Shown here piece by piece: positions 14,993 to 22,572 of a DNA stretch of 43,460 bases. The notes under the pieces are model-generated. The model was not told the DNA's origin. It saw only the letters and a list, made by a program, of their open reading frames with translations, and ran no database searches. The stretch comes from a virus: positions 1 through 43,460 of the IMG/VR virus record IMGVR_UViG_3300036944_000900. The stretch is one strand, 5' to 3'. Position numbers and translations under genes: made by a program. The number at the start of each line of letters is the position of its first letter. Position 1 is the first letter of the stretch.

Positions 14993-15247
14993 ATGCCTAC
15001 GTACAAATTTCGAAATACTCAAACAAATGAAGAATTCATCGAATTCATGGGAATCTCGGCAGCGGACGAGTTTCTAGAAAAAAATCCACACATCATCAAG
15101 TTAGTAAATGGCGCACCAATGCTTCATAGCGGAGCTGGTCTCGGCGGCGGACTGCGCAAAATCGACTCAGGATTCAACGACGTGCTTATGAACATTAAGC
15201 GAGAGCATAGTCGTGGGATAACAAAATCAACCGTCAACACTAAGTAA
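14993..15247 (+). CDS. FmdB-like small protein lacking zinc cysteines
   Basis: 84 aa opening MPTYKFRNTQTNEEFIEFM, like the FmdB zinc-ribbon family (MPTYxFxC...), but with no cysteines, as in other T4-like phage versions. Later KNPHIIKLVNGAPMLHSGAG and a FNDVLMNIK helix. Function unknown. Ribosome site AAGGAG. Confidence 0.7.
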   Translation: MPTYKFRNTQTNEEFIEFMGISAADEFLEKNPHIIKLVNGAPMLHSGAGLGGGLRKIDSGFNDVLMNIKREHSRGITKSTVNTK

Positions 15248-15320
15248 GCAAAGGATCCTCATATCAAACCCATTTGAAGTTTTGGTTATGCTTGTATTTT
15301 AACCACAAAAGGACCTGTTC

Positions 15321-16052
15321 ATGACTGTATTAGAAAGAACGTCTAAAAAACAAAGAAGAGCCGATCGCCGCCAAGGTGGAGGAGATCAGCAACAAAGAGG
15401 ATTACAGCTAAAGCATATTAAGCCTCTGACAAACAATCAAGTTAAAACTTTTGATTCTTATGCTAAAGATAAAAACTTGATGTTGCATGGCACCGCAGGA
15501 ACAGGAAAAACGTTTATTCTAATGTACTTAGCATTAAACGAGATTTTAAGTGAGTATTCTACTTTCAATAAGATCGTCATCATTCGATCAGTAGTACCAA
15601 GTAGAGATATGGGATTTTTACCAGGAAGTGCTGCAACTAAAGCAGCTGTTTACGAAGCACCTTATTACGGCATCTGTAGCGAACTCTTTGGTCGTGGAGA
15701 TGCATATGACATTTTAAAGAATAAAGGTCTGATTGAATTTCAGACTACATCATTCGTCAGAGGTATTACATTCAACAATGCCATTGTTATTGTAGACGAA
15801 TTACAAAACCTCAGTTTCCATGAAAATGATTCAATTATTACTAGAGTTGGAGAGAATTGCAAGATTCTATTCTGTGGAGATTTTAGACAAACGGATTTAG
15901 ATAAAGATTCAGAAAAAAGTGGTATTCTTAAATTCATGAGAATCTTGAAACAAATCAAGTCGTTTGATTCAGTAGAATTTAATAAAAATGATATCGTAAG
16001 ATCAGAATTAGTGAAACAATACATCATAGCAAAAGAAGATTTGGGATTTTAA
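15321..16052 (+). CDS. phoH: PhoH-like ATPase
   Basis: 243 aa. Walker A HGTAGTGKT (56-64) and Walker B AIVIVDELQN (154-163), with the PhoH-type RSVVPSRDMGFLPG between them. A basic N-terminal tail is present. Widespread in T4-like phages, where its role (perhaps RNA-related; phosphate-starvation regulated in hosts) is unsettled. A weak -35/-10-like pair precedes it (~15276-15300). Two bases from the next gene. Confidence 0.9.
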   Translation: MTVLERTSKKQRRADRRQGGGDQQQRGLQLKHIKPLTNNQVKTFDSYAKDKNLMLHGTAGTGKTFILMYLALNEILSEYSTFNKIVIIRSVVPSRDMGFLPGSAATKAAVYEAPYYGICSELFGRGDAYDILKNKGLIEFQTTSFVRGITFNNAIVIVDELQNLSFHENDSIITRVGENCKILFCGDFRQTDLDKDSEKSGILKFMRILKQIKSFDSVEFNKNDIVRSELVKQYIIAKEDLGF

Positions 16053-16053
16053 C

Positions 16054-16392
16054 ATGAAACATATTGGAATTTTGTCATTAGTCTTAGCTTTAGTAGCATC
16101 TAACGCTGTTGCTCAAGAAAGATATAATTACAGAGAATATAACAGACCAACCATGGAAAGACGCGATAATCGTGACTTAGCGTTGAGTCTGGCCACCATC
16201 GCAATTGCTGCGGCTTTAGTCAAGAAAGACCACCCGCAGCCACAGATGGTGTATCGTTATGAACAGCCACTTTACTATAACTATAACAGTGAGTATAACG
16301 CGTATCAGCGAGGCTTTGAAGATAGAGTTAGAGAAAACCGTGAACTGAGAAATCAGCGTGCATACAATTGTGGGTATTATCAGTACTGCTAA
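16054..16392 (+). CDS. Exported Tyr/Asn/Arg-rich protein
   Basis: 112 aa with a clear Sec signal peptide (KHIGILSLVLALVASNAVAQ, cleavage after ~res. 20), a second hydrophobic patch (43-58) and a Tyr/Asn/Arg-rich tail ending YNCGYYQYC. Likely periplasmic or membrane-associated; unrecognised. Confidence 0.7.
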   Translation: MKHIGILSLVLALVASNAVAQERYNYREYNRPTMERRDNRDLALSLATIAIAAALVKKDHPQPQMVYRYEQPLYYNYNSEYNAYQRGFEDRVRENRELRNQRAYNCGYYQYC

Positions 16393-16398
16393 TTGACC

Positions 16399-17058
16399 AT
16401 GTTTAAGCACGATTTAATTGAAAATAAAAACATAACTTCTATCGATACAGAAGTCGGTCGCTTTTATACTAATGATGAAGGCGACCGATTTCCTTCTGTA
16501 ACTACATTCTTGAGTGCTGTTCTGGATAAGTCCGGCCTCGATGAATGGAGAAAGAGAGTTGGTGATGAAGAAGCAGACAGAGCTACTAATAGAGGAGCTC
16601 GTAGAGGTACAGCTCTACATCTAGCTTGTGAAAAGTATGTGTTGAATGAACCTCTACCAAAGATGATGCCATCTACGGTTGTTCTATTTAATCAGGTTAA
16701 ACCAAAACTAGATGCCAAATTGGATGTAGTTCTGGGTGTTGAAATTCCACTAATGTCACCTAAGCTTCGGCTTGGTGGTAGATGCGACTTGGTTTGTGAA
16801 TTCGATGGTAAAAAAACCATTTTAGACTTCAAAACCACAAATTGGTGGAAAGACCGTGATATGTTATACGGCTATTTCATTCAAGAGACAGTATACTCTC
16901 TGATGTTACTAGAGATGTACGGAGTAGATGCTCCGTGGCTTGTGACAATATCTGCTGGAGACTCTGAACCAGAAGCACAAGTCATAACAGAACACAGAGA
17001 TACATGGATCAGACCTGCACTGAAACTCATTAAGCAATTTTATCAGAAAAATTCCTAA
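16399..17058 (+). CDS. RecB/Cas4-type PD-(D/E)XK exonuclease
   Basis: 219 aa. Catalytic order H74 (GTALHLA), E115 (GVEIPL), D130 (GRCDLV) and D143-x-K145 (ILDFKTT) matches the RecB/MGME1-like nuclease family; a later QETVYSLMLLE helix supports this. Common in T4-like phages near recombination genes. The ATG at 16399 is preferred to a TTG two codons earlier. Its last codons (KNS-stop) are in a 31-bp repeat shared with 17480. Confidence 0.82.
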   Translation: MFKHDLIENKNITSIDTEVGRFYTNDEGDRFPSVTTFLSAVLDKSGLDEWRKRVGDEEADRATNRGARRGTALHLACEKYVLNEPLPKMMPSTVVLFNQVKPKLDAKLDVVLGVEIPLMSPKLRLGGRCDLVCEFDGKKTILDFKTTNWWKDRDMLYGYFIQETVYSLMLLEMYGVDAPWLVTISAGDSEPEAQVITEHRDTWIRPALKLIKQFYQKNS

Positions 17059-17077
17059 AAAGGGTTTTCAATAATTC
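17047..17077 (+). repeat. 31-bp direct repeat, copy A (gene end + promoter)
   Basis: Covers the last codons and stop of the nuclease gene and the promoter -35 block. It is identical to 17469-17499. Confidence 0.8.
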
Positions 17078-17092
17078 GTTTCCATATATAAT
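17065..17092 (+). promoter_or_regulatory. Early-type promoter, copy 3
   Basis: TTTTCAATAATTC (17065-17077), 6 nt, ATATATAAT (17084-17092). Drives 17123. Confidence 0.7.
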
Positions 17093-17122
17093 AATTCTAT
17101 CAAAAGGAAACGGAGAAGGTCG

Positions 17123-17236
17123 ATGCGCAATCCCATTGCGAAAAACATTGTGAAATTCAACCGCCCTTCGGCCGTGGCACCGAAGCGTGGCAAAGGCTCT
17201 TTTAAGCGCACGAAGCAGGTTGACATTAATTCTTAA
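17123..17236 (+). CDS. Small basic peptide containing a fossil promoter
   Basis: 37 aa, very basic (PKRGKGSFKRTK). Leader AACGGAGAAGG supplies the ribosome site. Its last codons (VDINS) are written by TTGACATTAATTC (17220-17232), the exact early-promoter -35 block, so the 3' end seems to have arisen by recombination into a promoter. Confidence 0.6.
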   Translation: MRNPIAKNIVKFNRPSAVAPKRGKGSFKRTKQVDINS

Positions 17237-17252
17237 TGGAAATGGATCAGGC

Positions 17253-17480
17253 GTGACTCCGGTTATCAACGAACGATATAAGTTTGTGAACAAGGTTTAT
17301 GGTGTTCACAAAGTAGAATACAATCCTCCAACTACGGCTCTTGGGTATCTGCGTCTTCTTGGTGCAGCGAATGAAGCTCTGAGCCGCGCTACTTCTTCGT
17401 GGGGTAAGACGTATTGGAGCAATGTCGTGGCTCAAATCAAGCGAAAAGCCGACGAAAAAATTAATGAAAAAAATTCCTAA
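17253..17480 (+). CDS. Hypothetical protein
   Basis: 75 aa if GTG at 17253 is used (GGATCAGG just upstream); an upstream GTG at 17187 would overlap the basic peptide heavily. Contains YNPPTTALGYLRLLGAANEALS and a Lys-rich tail ending KNS, identical at DNA level to the end of the RecB-type nuclease gene. Confidence 0.6.
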   Translation: MTPVINERYKFVNKVYGVHKVEYNPPTTALGYLRLLGAANEALSRATSSWGKTYWSNVVAQIKRKADEKINEKNS

Positions 17481-17499
17481 AAAGGGTTTTCAATAATTC
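17469..17499 (+). repeat. 31-bp direct repeat, copy B (gene end + promoter)
   Basis: Identical to 17047-17077. It again spans the KNS-stop codons and the promoter -35 block, which points to cassette duplication or recombination at promoter repeats. Confidence 0.8.
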
Positions 17500-17516
17500 T
17501 TTTCATTATATAATGG
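17487..17516 (+). promoter_or_regulatory. Early-type promoter, copy 4
   Basis: TTTTCAATAATTC, 6 nt, TTATATAATGG, followed by the common leader GTATCAGGAAACAGGG. Drives the DUF932 gene. Confidence 0.75.
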
Positions 17517-17568
17517 TATCAGGAAACAGGGAAGGAATGGCCTTCCCGCAAATTGAAGGAATAACAAA

Positions 17569-18534
17569 TTGGCTCATGAAGTTGAAATCGTCGATGGCGT
17601 GGCTCAAATGGCGTATGCTGGTGCGGTTCCGTGGCACGGTCTCGGTAAGCCGGTCAGTAACGACCTGACCACCGCTCAGATGATGAAGGAGGCTGGGCTT
17701 GATTGGACTGTCAGCAAGCGGTCTCTGTTTGCTGAAGTTGCTGGCAAGCGTATCGAAACTACTGCTCAGGCTCTGATCCGAGATACCGATAACAAGGTTC
17801 TCACCATCGTCTCTGACTCTTGGAATCCTGTTCAGAATGAAGAGGCTTTTGACTTCTTCAACGAATTCGTCCATGCTGGTGACATGGAAATGCATACTGC
17901 TGGTTCACTCAAGGGTGGCCGTCAGGTCTGGGCTCTTGCTAAGATCAAGGACTCTTTCTTTGACCTCTTTGGTGGTGACCGGACCGAAGGCTATCTGCTC
18001 TTCAGTAATCCGCATCAGTTCGGTAAGGCCATCGACGTTCGATTCACCGCGGTTCGAGTTGTTTGCAATAACACTCTGACTCTGTCTCTCGATACTGCTA
18101 CCAAGAACTCTGTCTCTATTAACCACCGCGCGGTGTTTGACTCCGCTAAGGTCAAGGAAACTCTGGGTATTGCTACCGGTAAGCTTGACAAGTACAAGGA
18201 AATGGCTGCGTTCCTTGGTTCTAAGCAGTACACCGATGAGAACATCGTGGAGTATTTCAACCGCGTGTTCCCGATGACTAGCGGAACTAAGGCTTCGGAA
18301 GGTAAGCTCGCCTCTCGGGCTTCTCGTAAGGCTTTCGATGCTATTGAAACTCAGCCGGGTGCTGAGTATGCGGAAGGTTCTTTCTGGCAGCTCTACAACA
18401 GCGCTACTTTCCTGATGGACCATAAGCTTGGTCGGTCGGCCGATAACCGCATGAATTCTGCCTGGTTTGGTGGTAATCGTGAGCGTAAGGTCAAGGCTCT
18501 TAACATCGCGATGGAAATGGCTGAGGTCGCCTAA
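17569..18534 (+). CDS. DUF932 / TIGR03299 phage-plasmid-like protein
   Basis: 321 aa, starting at TTG (reads MAHEVEIVDG as in family members), supported by GAAGGA ten bases upstream. Family features: VPWHGLGKPV (21-30), WNPVQNEEAFDFF (~84-96) and FTAVRVVCNNTLTLSL (~160-175). Abundant in phages and plasmids; function unknown. Codon use is GC-richer than nearby genes, suggesting high expression. Confidence 0.88.
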   Translation: MAHEVEIVDGVAQMAYAGAVPWHGLGKPVSNDLTTAQMMKEAGLDWTVSKRSLFAEVAGKRIETTAQALIRDTDNKVLTIVSDSWNPVQNEEAFDFFNEFVHAGDMEMHTAGSLKGGRQVWALAKIKDSFFDLFGGDRTEGYLLFSNPHQFGKAIDVRFTAVRVVCNNTLTLSLDTATKNSVSINHRAVFDSAKVKETLGIATGKLDKYKEMAAFLGSKQYTDENIVEYFNRVFPMTSGTKASEGKLASRASRKAFDAIETQPGAEYAEGSFWQLYNSATFLMDHKLGRSADNRMNSAWFGGNRERKVKALNIAMEMAEVA

Positions 18535-18708
18535 ATGGAAAACGTCGATACTCCATTTTCTCAGGTGGAAATCGCAGTTGGAGAGTTCTATGGAGCTCTT
18601 CTTATGCTGGAAAAGATCAATCCGGAAGAAGCTCTCACTAATATGCAGGTTCTTCGTAACATGCTAAATGAAGATATTGCTCGACTCATCAAGAAGTTGT
18701 ACGAGTGA
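18535..18708 (+). CDS. Small helical protein
   Basis: 57 aa, starting immediately after the DUF932 stop. Two amphipathic helices (FYGALLMLEKINPEEALTNM and ARLIKKLYE). Unrecognised; likely coupled to DUF932. Confidence 0.6.
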   Translation: MENVDTPFSQVEIAVGEFYGALLMLEKINPEEALTNMQVLRNMLNEDIARLIKKLYE

Positions 18709-18715
18709 TAACTGT

Positions 18716-18753
18716 AAATAGAGGGAGAGTCAAAGTTCTCTCCCTCTATTTTT
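18716..18753 (+). terminator. Rho-independent terminator
   Basis: 14-bp stem AAATAGAGGGAGAG/CTCTCCCTCTATTT, 8-nt loop, U-run. Ends the DUF932 operon. Confidence 0.9.
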
Positions 18754-18766
18754 CAAGGAGTTTGAA

Positions 18767-18940
18767 ATGTATACAGTTAAAACCTCAGCTAATATCATCC
18801 TTTATACGGGCTCAAAGCTAGTAGATGCTATTAGTTACGCTGAGAACCAGAAAGAAACAGTTCAGATCGTAACATCGACTGGGTCTGTTTTATACGAATG
18901 GTCTCAAGATTTTGGTCTTCGTGATTTTCTAGTCGAGTAA
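18767..18940 (+). CDS. Small hypothetical protein
   Basis: 57 aa (starts MYTVKTSANIILYTG), mixed beta/alpha, with an AAGGAG ribosome site. It ends one base before the convergent HNH gene. Confidence 0.6.
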   Translation: MYTVKTSANIILYTGSKLVDAISYAENQKETVQIVTSTGSVLYEWSQDFGLRDFLVE

Positions 18941-18941
18941 A

Positions 18942-19625
18942 TCATAGCTGCTTAAAGTGTTTACATTTATCTCCATGGTATCTTCCATATACTAAAAGAC
19001 TATATTCTATAAAACAATGTGTGCAGAATTTTTTTCTTTGATGATTAGCAGCACCATTCGAGATTCTAGTGTTTAGTCCTTTAGCCAACGAGTTTTTTCT
19101 AGATTCAGGAGATATATTTTGGAAGTTATGAGTTCCAGCTTCTAATTGCTTCTTGGCATTTCTTTTACCTAACTTAGATTTTTCTTCGTATGACATTAGT
19201 TGAAAGTTATGAGTTCCGTTGGAAACTTTATCATTTTGTATAGTTGATAATAGTTTGCAATGATCTTTATGGGAATCAGACTCCCAACTTTTCTTAGCAG
19301 CATTGCTTTGAAAGTTTTTATCTAAAAACATATGAGTGCCGTTGTCAATTCTCTTTTTATTAGCTAATTTAGCTAAGTTGCTTTTTTCTTCAGGCGATAA
19401 CTTTAAACGAGATGCAATCAATGAACATGCAGCCCAATCACCTTGAGTATAATGAATATCATAATGTTCTTTGATAGTAATAGCAATTAAGTTTGATATG
19501 TCGTTGTTGTTTGGGTTTCCATCTATATGGTGTATTTCATACGATCTACCGTCTTCGTCTTTAGGTAATTCACCAAAGTTTGAGATGTAAACTTTACGAT
19601 ATTCTTTATTTCTATAAATAGTCAT
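18942..19625 (-). CDS. HNH homing endonuclease
   Basis: 227 aa from the ATG with AAGGAGA upstream. The HNH_3-type core is YEIHHIDGNPNNNDISNLIA (29-48), followed by KEHYDIHY. The C-terminal half has four degenerate copies of a (N/S)GTHNFQ-type repeat in Lys/Ser-rich helices, a layout seen in DNA-binding tails of such enzymes, and ends with Cys/His residues (CTHC...C...H). Opposite orientation to all neighbours and AT-rich codons indicate a mobile insertion between two plus-strand genes. Confidence 0.85.
   Translation of the reverse strand: MTIYRNKEYRKVYISNFGELPKDEDGRSYEIHHIDGNPNNNDISNLIAITIKEHYDIHYTQGDWAACSLIASRLKLSPEEKSNLAKLANKKRIDNGTHMFLDKNFQSNAAKKSWESDSHKDHCKLLSTIQNDKVSNGTHNFQLMSYEEKSKLGKRNAKKQLEAGTHNFQNISPESRKNSLAKGLNTRISNGAANHQRKKFCTHCFIEYSLLVYGRYHGDKCKHFKQL
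19613..19620 (+). promoter_or_regulatory. Possible late promoter (TATAAATA)
   Basis: Exact T4-like late motif on the plus strand, inside the 5' end of the HNH gene, ~48 nt before the gene at 19668. Confidence 0.35.
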
Positions 19626-19667
19626 GCTGGTTCTCCTTAGTTGAGCTAGAGTAGGTGGAGTTCGGGG

Positions 19668-19976
19668 ATGTCCTCGCGACCTACATCTATTTATATTATG
19701 TTGCACCCAGATGGTTACTATATTTTAGGGGATTTAGATATGCCAATATCAGAAGAACTAAGCAAAAAATTTCTACCTGATGTGCTAGAGAGAGAATCGA
19801 TGCCGGATTGGTTTATCGTCACAGCTGATTCAAGATCAAAGGGATCTGTCGAATATATCGTCTGGGATCATTTAGACAAGAATACCATACATGCCGACTA
19901 TTTTCTGAATGGTGTGTACCACGAAACTAAAACATTTGAAGTTCAACCCACGAGTCGTAATAAAAGGAGTAAGTGA
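19668..19976 (+). CDS. Hypothetical protein
   Basis: 102 aa; GGTGGAG lies nine bases before the ATG. An ATG at 19698 is the alternative start. Contains YYILGDLDMPISEEL and VEYIVWDHLDKNTIHADYF. No family recognised. It lies just after the HNH insertion and may have lost its original promoter. Confidence 0.55.
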   Translation: MSSRPTSIYIMLHPDGYYILGDLDMPISEELSKKFLPDVLERESMPDWFIVTADSRSKGSVEYIVWDHLDKNTIHADYFLNGVYHETKTFEVQPTSRNKRSK

Positions 19977-19979
19977 ATT

Positions 19980-20246
19980 ATGGGGAAGAAGAAGTTGCGT
20001 AAGGCCCGCCAGTCAAAGGGCCAACGTTCGCTAGTTAGTAGCGGCCTGACTCAGGCTGTTCGGAGTGATCGGACCTATCTCGATAAGCTGGATGGCATCA
20101 TCAAGGCCTGGGAAGCTCATCGTAATCCGTGGATTACTATTCCCAACCCGTCTAAGGCTGAAACTAATAAGCCGTTTATTCGGGTTCGTACCAACGACTA
20201 CTGGTATAATCCCAAGTTCAAGGACTCTCCACTGGGGAGTGCCTGA
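19980..20246 (+). CDS. Small basic hypothetical protein
   Basis: 88 aa, Lys/Arg-rich N terminus (GKKKLRKARQSKGQR) and a C terminus with FIRVRTNDYWYNPKFKDSP. AAAGGAG ribosome site. Could bind nucleic acid; unrecognised. Confidence 0.65.
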   Translation: MGKKKLRKARQSKGQRSLVSSGLTQAVRSDRTYLDKLDGIIKAWEAHRNPWITIPNPSKAETNKPFIRVRTNDYWYNPKFKDSPLGSA

Positions 20247-20254
20247 GGCCTTCG

Positions 20255-20307
20255 CTCCGTGCATGGAGCCCTATAACCCACCGACACGAAAAATTCTGTG
20301 CACGGAG
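20255..20307 (+). repeat. Paired-palindrome element, copy 1 (degenerate)
   Basis: CTCCGTGCATGGAG (20255-20268) and TTCTGTGCACGGAG (near 20294-20307), about 40 bp apart. The same paired 14-bp palindromes occur at 22988 and 36721. Confidence 0.6.
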
Positions 20308-20336
20308 CGCTGTTACAAATTAACAGCGCTTTTTTT
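20306..20336 (+). terminator. Rho-independent terminator
   Basis: 10-bp stem AGCGCTGTTA/TAACAGCGCT, 5-nt loop, seven T. Precedes promoter copy 5. Confidence 0.9.
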
Positions 20337-20347
20337 CGTTTTATGGG

Positions 20348-20377
20348 TTTTCATTAATTCCCGATATGATAGAATGG
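20348..20377 (+). promoter_or_regulatory. Early-type promoter, copy 5
   Basis: TTTTCATTAATTC, 6 nt, TGATAGAATGG, then leader GTATCAGGAAACAGGG. Drives 20407. Confidence 0.8.
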
Positions 20378-20406
20378 TATCAGGAAACAGGGAAAAGGAA
20401 CCCGAC

Positions 20407-20613
20407 ATGACCACCGACCCGACCCAAGGCATCGTGGCCTTCGAGGCCTTGAAGGCTCTCGAACTGCAATTCCAAGCCGATGAAGGCATCGCCCGGGCCC
20501 AACATGTGCTCGCTCATTCGGTTGCTGCCCTCGATGTGGGCGGTGTTAACTTTTGGGCCGATAGCCTGAAATTCTGGATGGACGTCCGGGTGAACCCTAA
20601 GAATTTTGTCTGA
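20407..20613 (+). CDS. Small helical hypothetical protein
   Basis: 68 aa (MTTDPTQGIVAFEALKALEL...), GC-rich codons. AAAAGGA ribosome site; the upstream in-frame extension would read through promoter and terminator and is not used. Confidence 0.65.
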   Translation: MTTDPTQGIVAFEALKALELQFQADEGIARAQHVLAHSVAALDVGGVNFWADSLKFWMDVRVNPKNFV

Positions 20614-20618
20614 TGGGA

Positions 20619-20648
20619 TTTACATTAATTCCTCATAGGATATAATGG
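20619..20648 (+). promoter_or_regulatory. Early-type promoter, copy 6
   Basis: TTTACATTAATTC, 6 nt, GGATATAATGG. Drives the AAA ATPase gene. Confidence 0.8.
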
Positions 20649-20698
20649 GTTATCAAATCGGAACGGGCGGCTGCCCAACTAACTGAAGGAATACGAAT

Positions 20699-21535
20699 TT
20701 GCCCCGTGGTGTTTACGACCGCTCGAAGGCCCGCAATGTCCGCAACCTGGACGCTTTTGCTCCTGTTATTACCGAGACCGATGAGCAGATTGCTGCTAAG
20801 CTCGACGAGCGCTTCTCGGTTCTTCACGATCTCACTGTTGCCGCAGTTGGCGGCGAGGTCAAGGCTCTTGTCGTCTCTGGTCCTGCTGGTCTCGGTAAGT
20901 CGTATACGGTTGAACAGGTCCTGAAGGACTCCGACCCGTACGAGGAAAACAGCACTCAGATCAAGGGTTATGTGCGCGCTACTGGCCTGATGAAGGCTCT
21001 CTATAAGTATCGCAATCCTGGCCAGATCATCGTGTTTGACGATGCTGACGCTATCTTCTTCGATGATGTGTCTCTTAACATCCTCAAAGCCGCGACCGAC
21101 TCTTCGGATCGGCGCATGATCTCGTGGATGTCTGAGGCTAAGTTCGAAGACGATGATGGTGACATTATTCCTCATCGCTTTGAATTCAAGGGTACTATCC
21201 TCTTTATCACTAATCTTGACTTCGATGTGATGATCGACAAGGGCCATAAGCTGGCTCCTCACCTGCAGGCTCTGATTTCGCGTGCTCACTACATCGATCT
21301 CGCGATGAAGACCAAGCGTGACTATTTCGTCCGCATCAAGCAGGTCGTGAAAGCTGGTATGCTCGAGAAGGCTGGCTACAACAAGGCCGAAGAGGCTGAC
21401 GTGATGGCCTTTATCGAAAGCAACTTCGATAAGCTGCGTGAGACGTCTCTTCGTATGGTGCTGAAGATTGCTGCGCTGCGTAAGTCGAATGCTTCTCGCT
21501 TCGAGTCTCTTGCTCGCATCACCTGCTGCAAGTAA
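20699..21535 (+). CDS. AAA-family ATPase
   Basis: 278 aa starting at TTG (reads MPRGVYDRSKARN), with GAAGGA upstream as in the DUF932 gene. Walker A GPAGLGKS (61-68), Walker B IIVFDDADAIF (110-120), sensor-like FITNLDF (169-175), and a C-terminal helical lid. Phage AAA proteins of this type act as motors or chaperones on protein or DNA; the partner is unknown. Sits next to a metalloprotease gene. Confidence 0.85.
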   Translation: MPRGVYDRSKARNVRNLDAFAPVITETDEQIAAKLDERFSVLHDLTVAAVGGEVKALVVSGPAGLGKSYTVEQVLKDSDPYEENSTQIKGYVRATGLMKALYKYRNPGQIIVFDDADAIFFDDVSLNILKAATDSSDRRMISWMSEAKFEDDDGDIIPHRFEFKGTILFITNLDFDVMIDKGHKLAPHLQALISRAHYIDLAMKTKRDYFVRIKQVVKAGMLEKAGYNKAEEADVMAFIESNFDKLRETSLRMVLKIAALRKSNASRFESLARITCCK

Positions 21536-21540
21536 GAACA

Positions 21541-22002
21541 GTGCAAGTAGTTTGTAGCGTTGAGGATGCCGGCTCTAGTCTTGACTACAATGCGTCAGAT
21601 CTAGAGTCGGCGGTCGTCTTCTATATGGAGCAACTTATTAGTCGCAGACTACGTAAAAAACTGACTATTCATGTTAAAGCTACATATTTGGATGACGGAC
21701 CCTTTATCAACCAAGGAACATGTGAACCTCTTGATGATGTACATCGGCCCAAAGAGTTTGCGATTAAGTTGAATGCCTCTTGTAAAGAAGAGGCTCTTCT
21801 CTTCTTAGCACATGAGATGGTTCATGTGAAGCAATACGTCAAGGGAGAGCTGCGCGACTACATCTACCACGATGACGTCATTGGATGGAAGGGTTCCAAA
21901 TACGCGGCATATACATCTGGCCCCGAGTATGCCGACTTGCCTTGGGAGGTAGAAGCCTTTGGTCGTGAAGAAGAGTTATATAAAAAGTTAGTGAGTGTGT
22001 GA
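21541..22002 (+). CDS. Zinc metalloprotease-like protein (HExxH)
   Basis: 153 aa, GTG start five bases after the ATPase stop. HEMVH at 91-95 within FLAHEMVHVKQYVKGEL, and a third-ligand candidate in PWEVEAFGRE. SprT/zincin-like architecture. Together with the AAA gene it may form a protease-unfoldase pair (inference). Confidence 0.75.
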   Translation: MQVVCSVEDAGSSLDYNASDLESAVVFYMEQLISRRLRKKLTIHVKATYLDDGPFINQGTCEPLDDVHRPKEFAIKLNASCKEEALLFLAHEMVHVKQYVKGELRDYIYHDDVIGWKGSKYAAYTSGPEYADLPWEVEAFGREEELYKKLVSV

Positions 22003-22079
22003 TGTTATTTTGGTTCTCCTGTGCATCTGTGGCACTGGTCGTTATCATTCTCTGTAGCAAATCTATCTGGAAAGAATAA
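22002..22079 (+). CDS. Tiny single-TM peptide
   Basis: 25 aa, one hydrophobic helix (CASVALVVIILC) and a basic end. Starts by TGATG overlap with the zincin gene. Size and coupling are typical of phage microproteins, but it is too short for certainty. Confidence 0.45.
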   Translation: MLFWFSCASVALVVIILCSKSIWKE

Positions 22080-22083
22080 TCGA

Positions 22084-22278
22084 ATGGCATATCGTGGGTT
22101 TATCTTTGGGTACGAAGTGGATGAACAAGAGCATTCTTTACCTACTCTTTGGCACTACGTAGAGGATACTGTTACCACCAAGCGATATTATCTGAATCAC
22201 TCTCATCATTCTTGGCCTCTTCGAGAGGATTTTGAGAGGCGTGTGAACGAGGCTCTGGGCGATATCGCCGAAGGCTAA
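22084..22278 (+). CDS. Small hypothetical protein
   Basis: 64 aa starting MAYRGFIFGYEVDEQ, His-rich middle (NHSHHSW). Five bases after the TM peptide. Unrecognised. Confidence 0.6.
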   Translation: MAYRGFIFGYEVDEQEHSLPTLWHYVEDTVTTKRYYLNHSHHSWPLREDFERRVNEALGDIAEG

Positions 22279-22289
22279 GAATTTTTGTC

Positions 22290-22330
22290 AACCCACGGAG
22301 CGAAAAATAAAATTCGTTCTCGTGGGTTTT
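22290..22330 (+). terminator. Terminator fused to the next promoter
   Basis: Stem AACCCACG/CGTGGGTT with an inner CGAA/TTCG. Its T-run is the TTTT that begins the following promoter -35 block (22327). Confidence 0.7.
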
Positions 22331-22354
22331 CATTAATTCGTTTTGGTATATAAT
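22327..22354 (+). promoter_or_regulatory. Early-type promoter, copy 7
   Basis: TTTTCATTAATTC, 6 nt, GTATATAAT, then leader class TATCTTATCAAAACGAAACG. Confidence 0.75.
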
Positions 22355-22383
22355 TATCTTATCAAAACGAAACGGAGAACGAA

Positions 22384-22572
22384 ATGACCGCACATGAAGT
22401 TACCGAACTTCTGGAAACGATGAAGCCGACTGAATTGCCTTTTTGGCTTGGTCAGGCATATGCAACTCTGATGGCTTCGCCGTCGGATTACTCCACGTCT
22501 TCAGAGCAAGCCACTGCGAACTCTACGGCTCGTGCTATCATCTCTTTCTGCAATGCAAGGAACGTGCGCTAA
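22384..22572 (+). CDS. Small helical hypothetical protein
   Basis: 62 aa, MTAHEVTELLETMKPTELPF and a Thr/Ser-rich middle. ACGGAGAACGAA leader. Its stop overlaps the next ATG. Confidence 0.65.
   Translation: MTAHEVTELLETMKPTELPFWLGQAYATLMASPSDYSTSSEQATANSTARAIISFCNARNVR

Noticed and set aside
20065-20406. N-terminal extension of the gene at 20407
   Set aside because: It would translate through a paired palindrome, a terminator and a promoter; the ATG at 20407 has a proper ribosome site.
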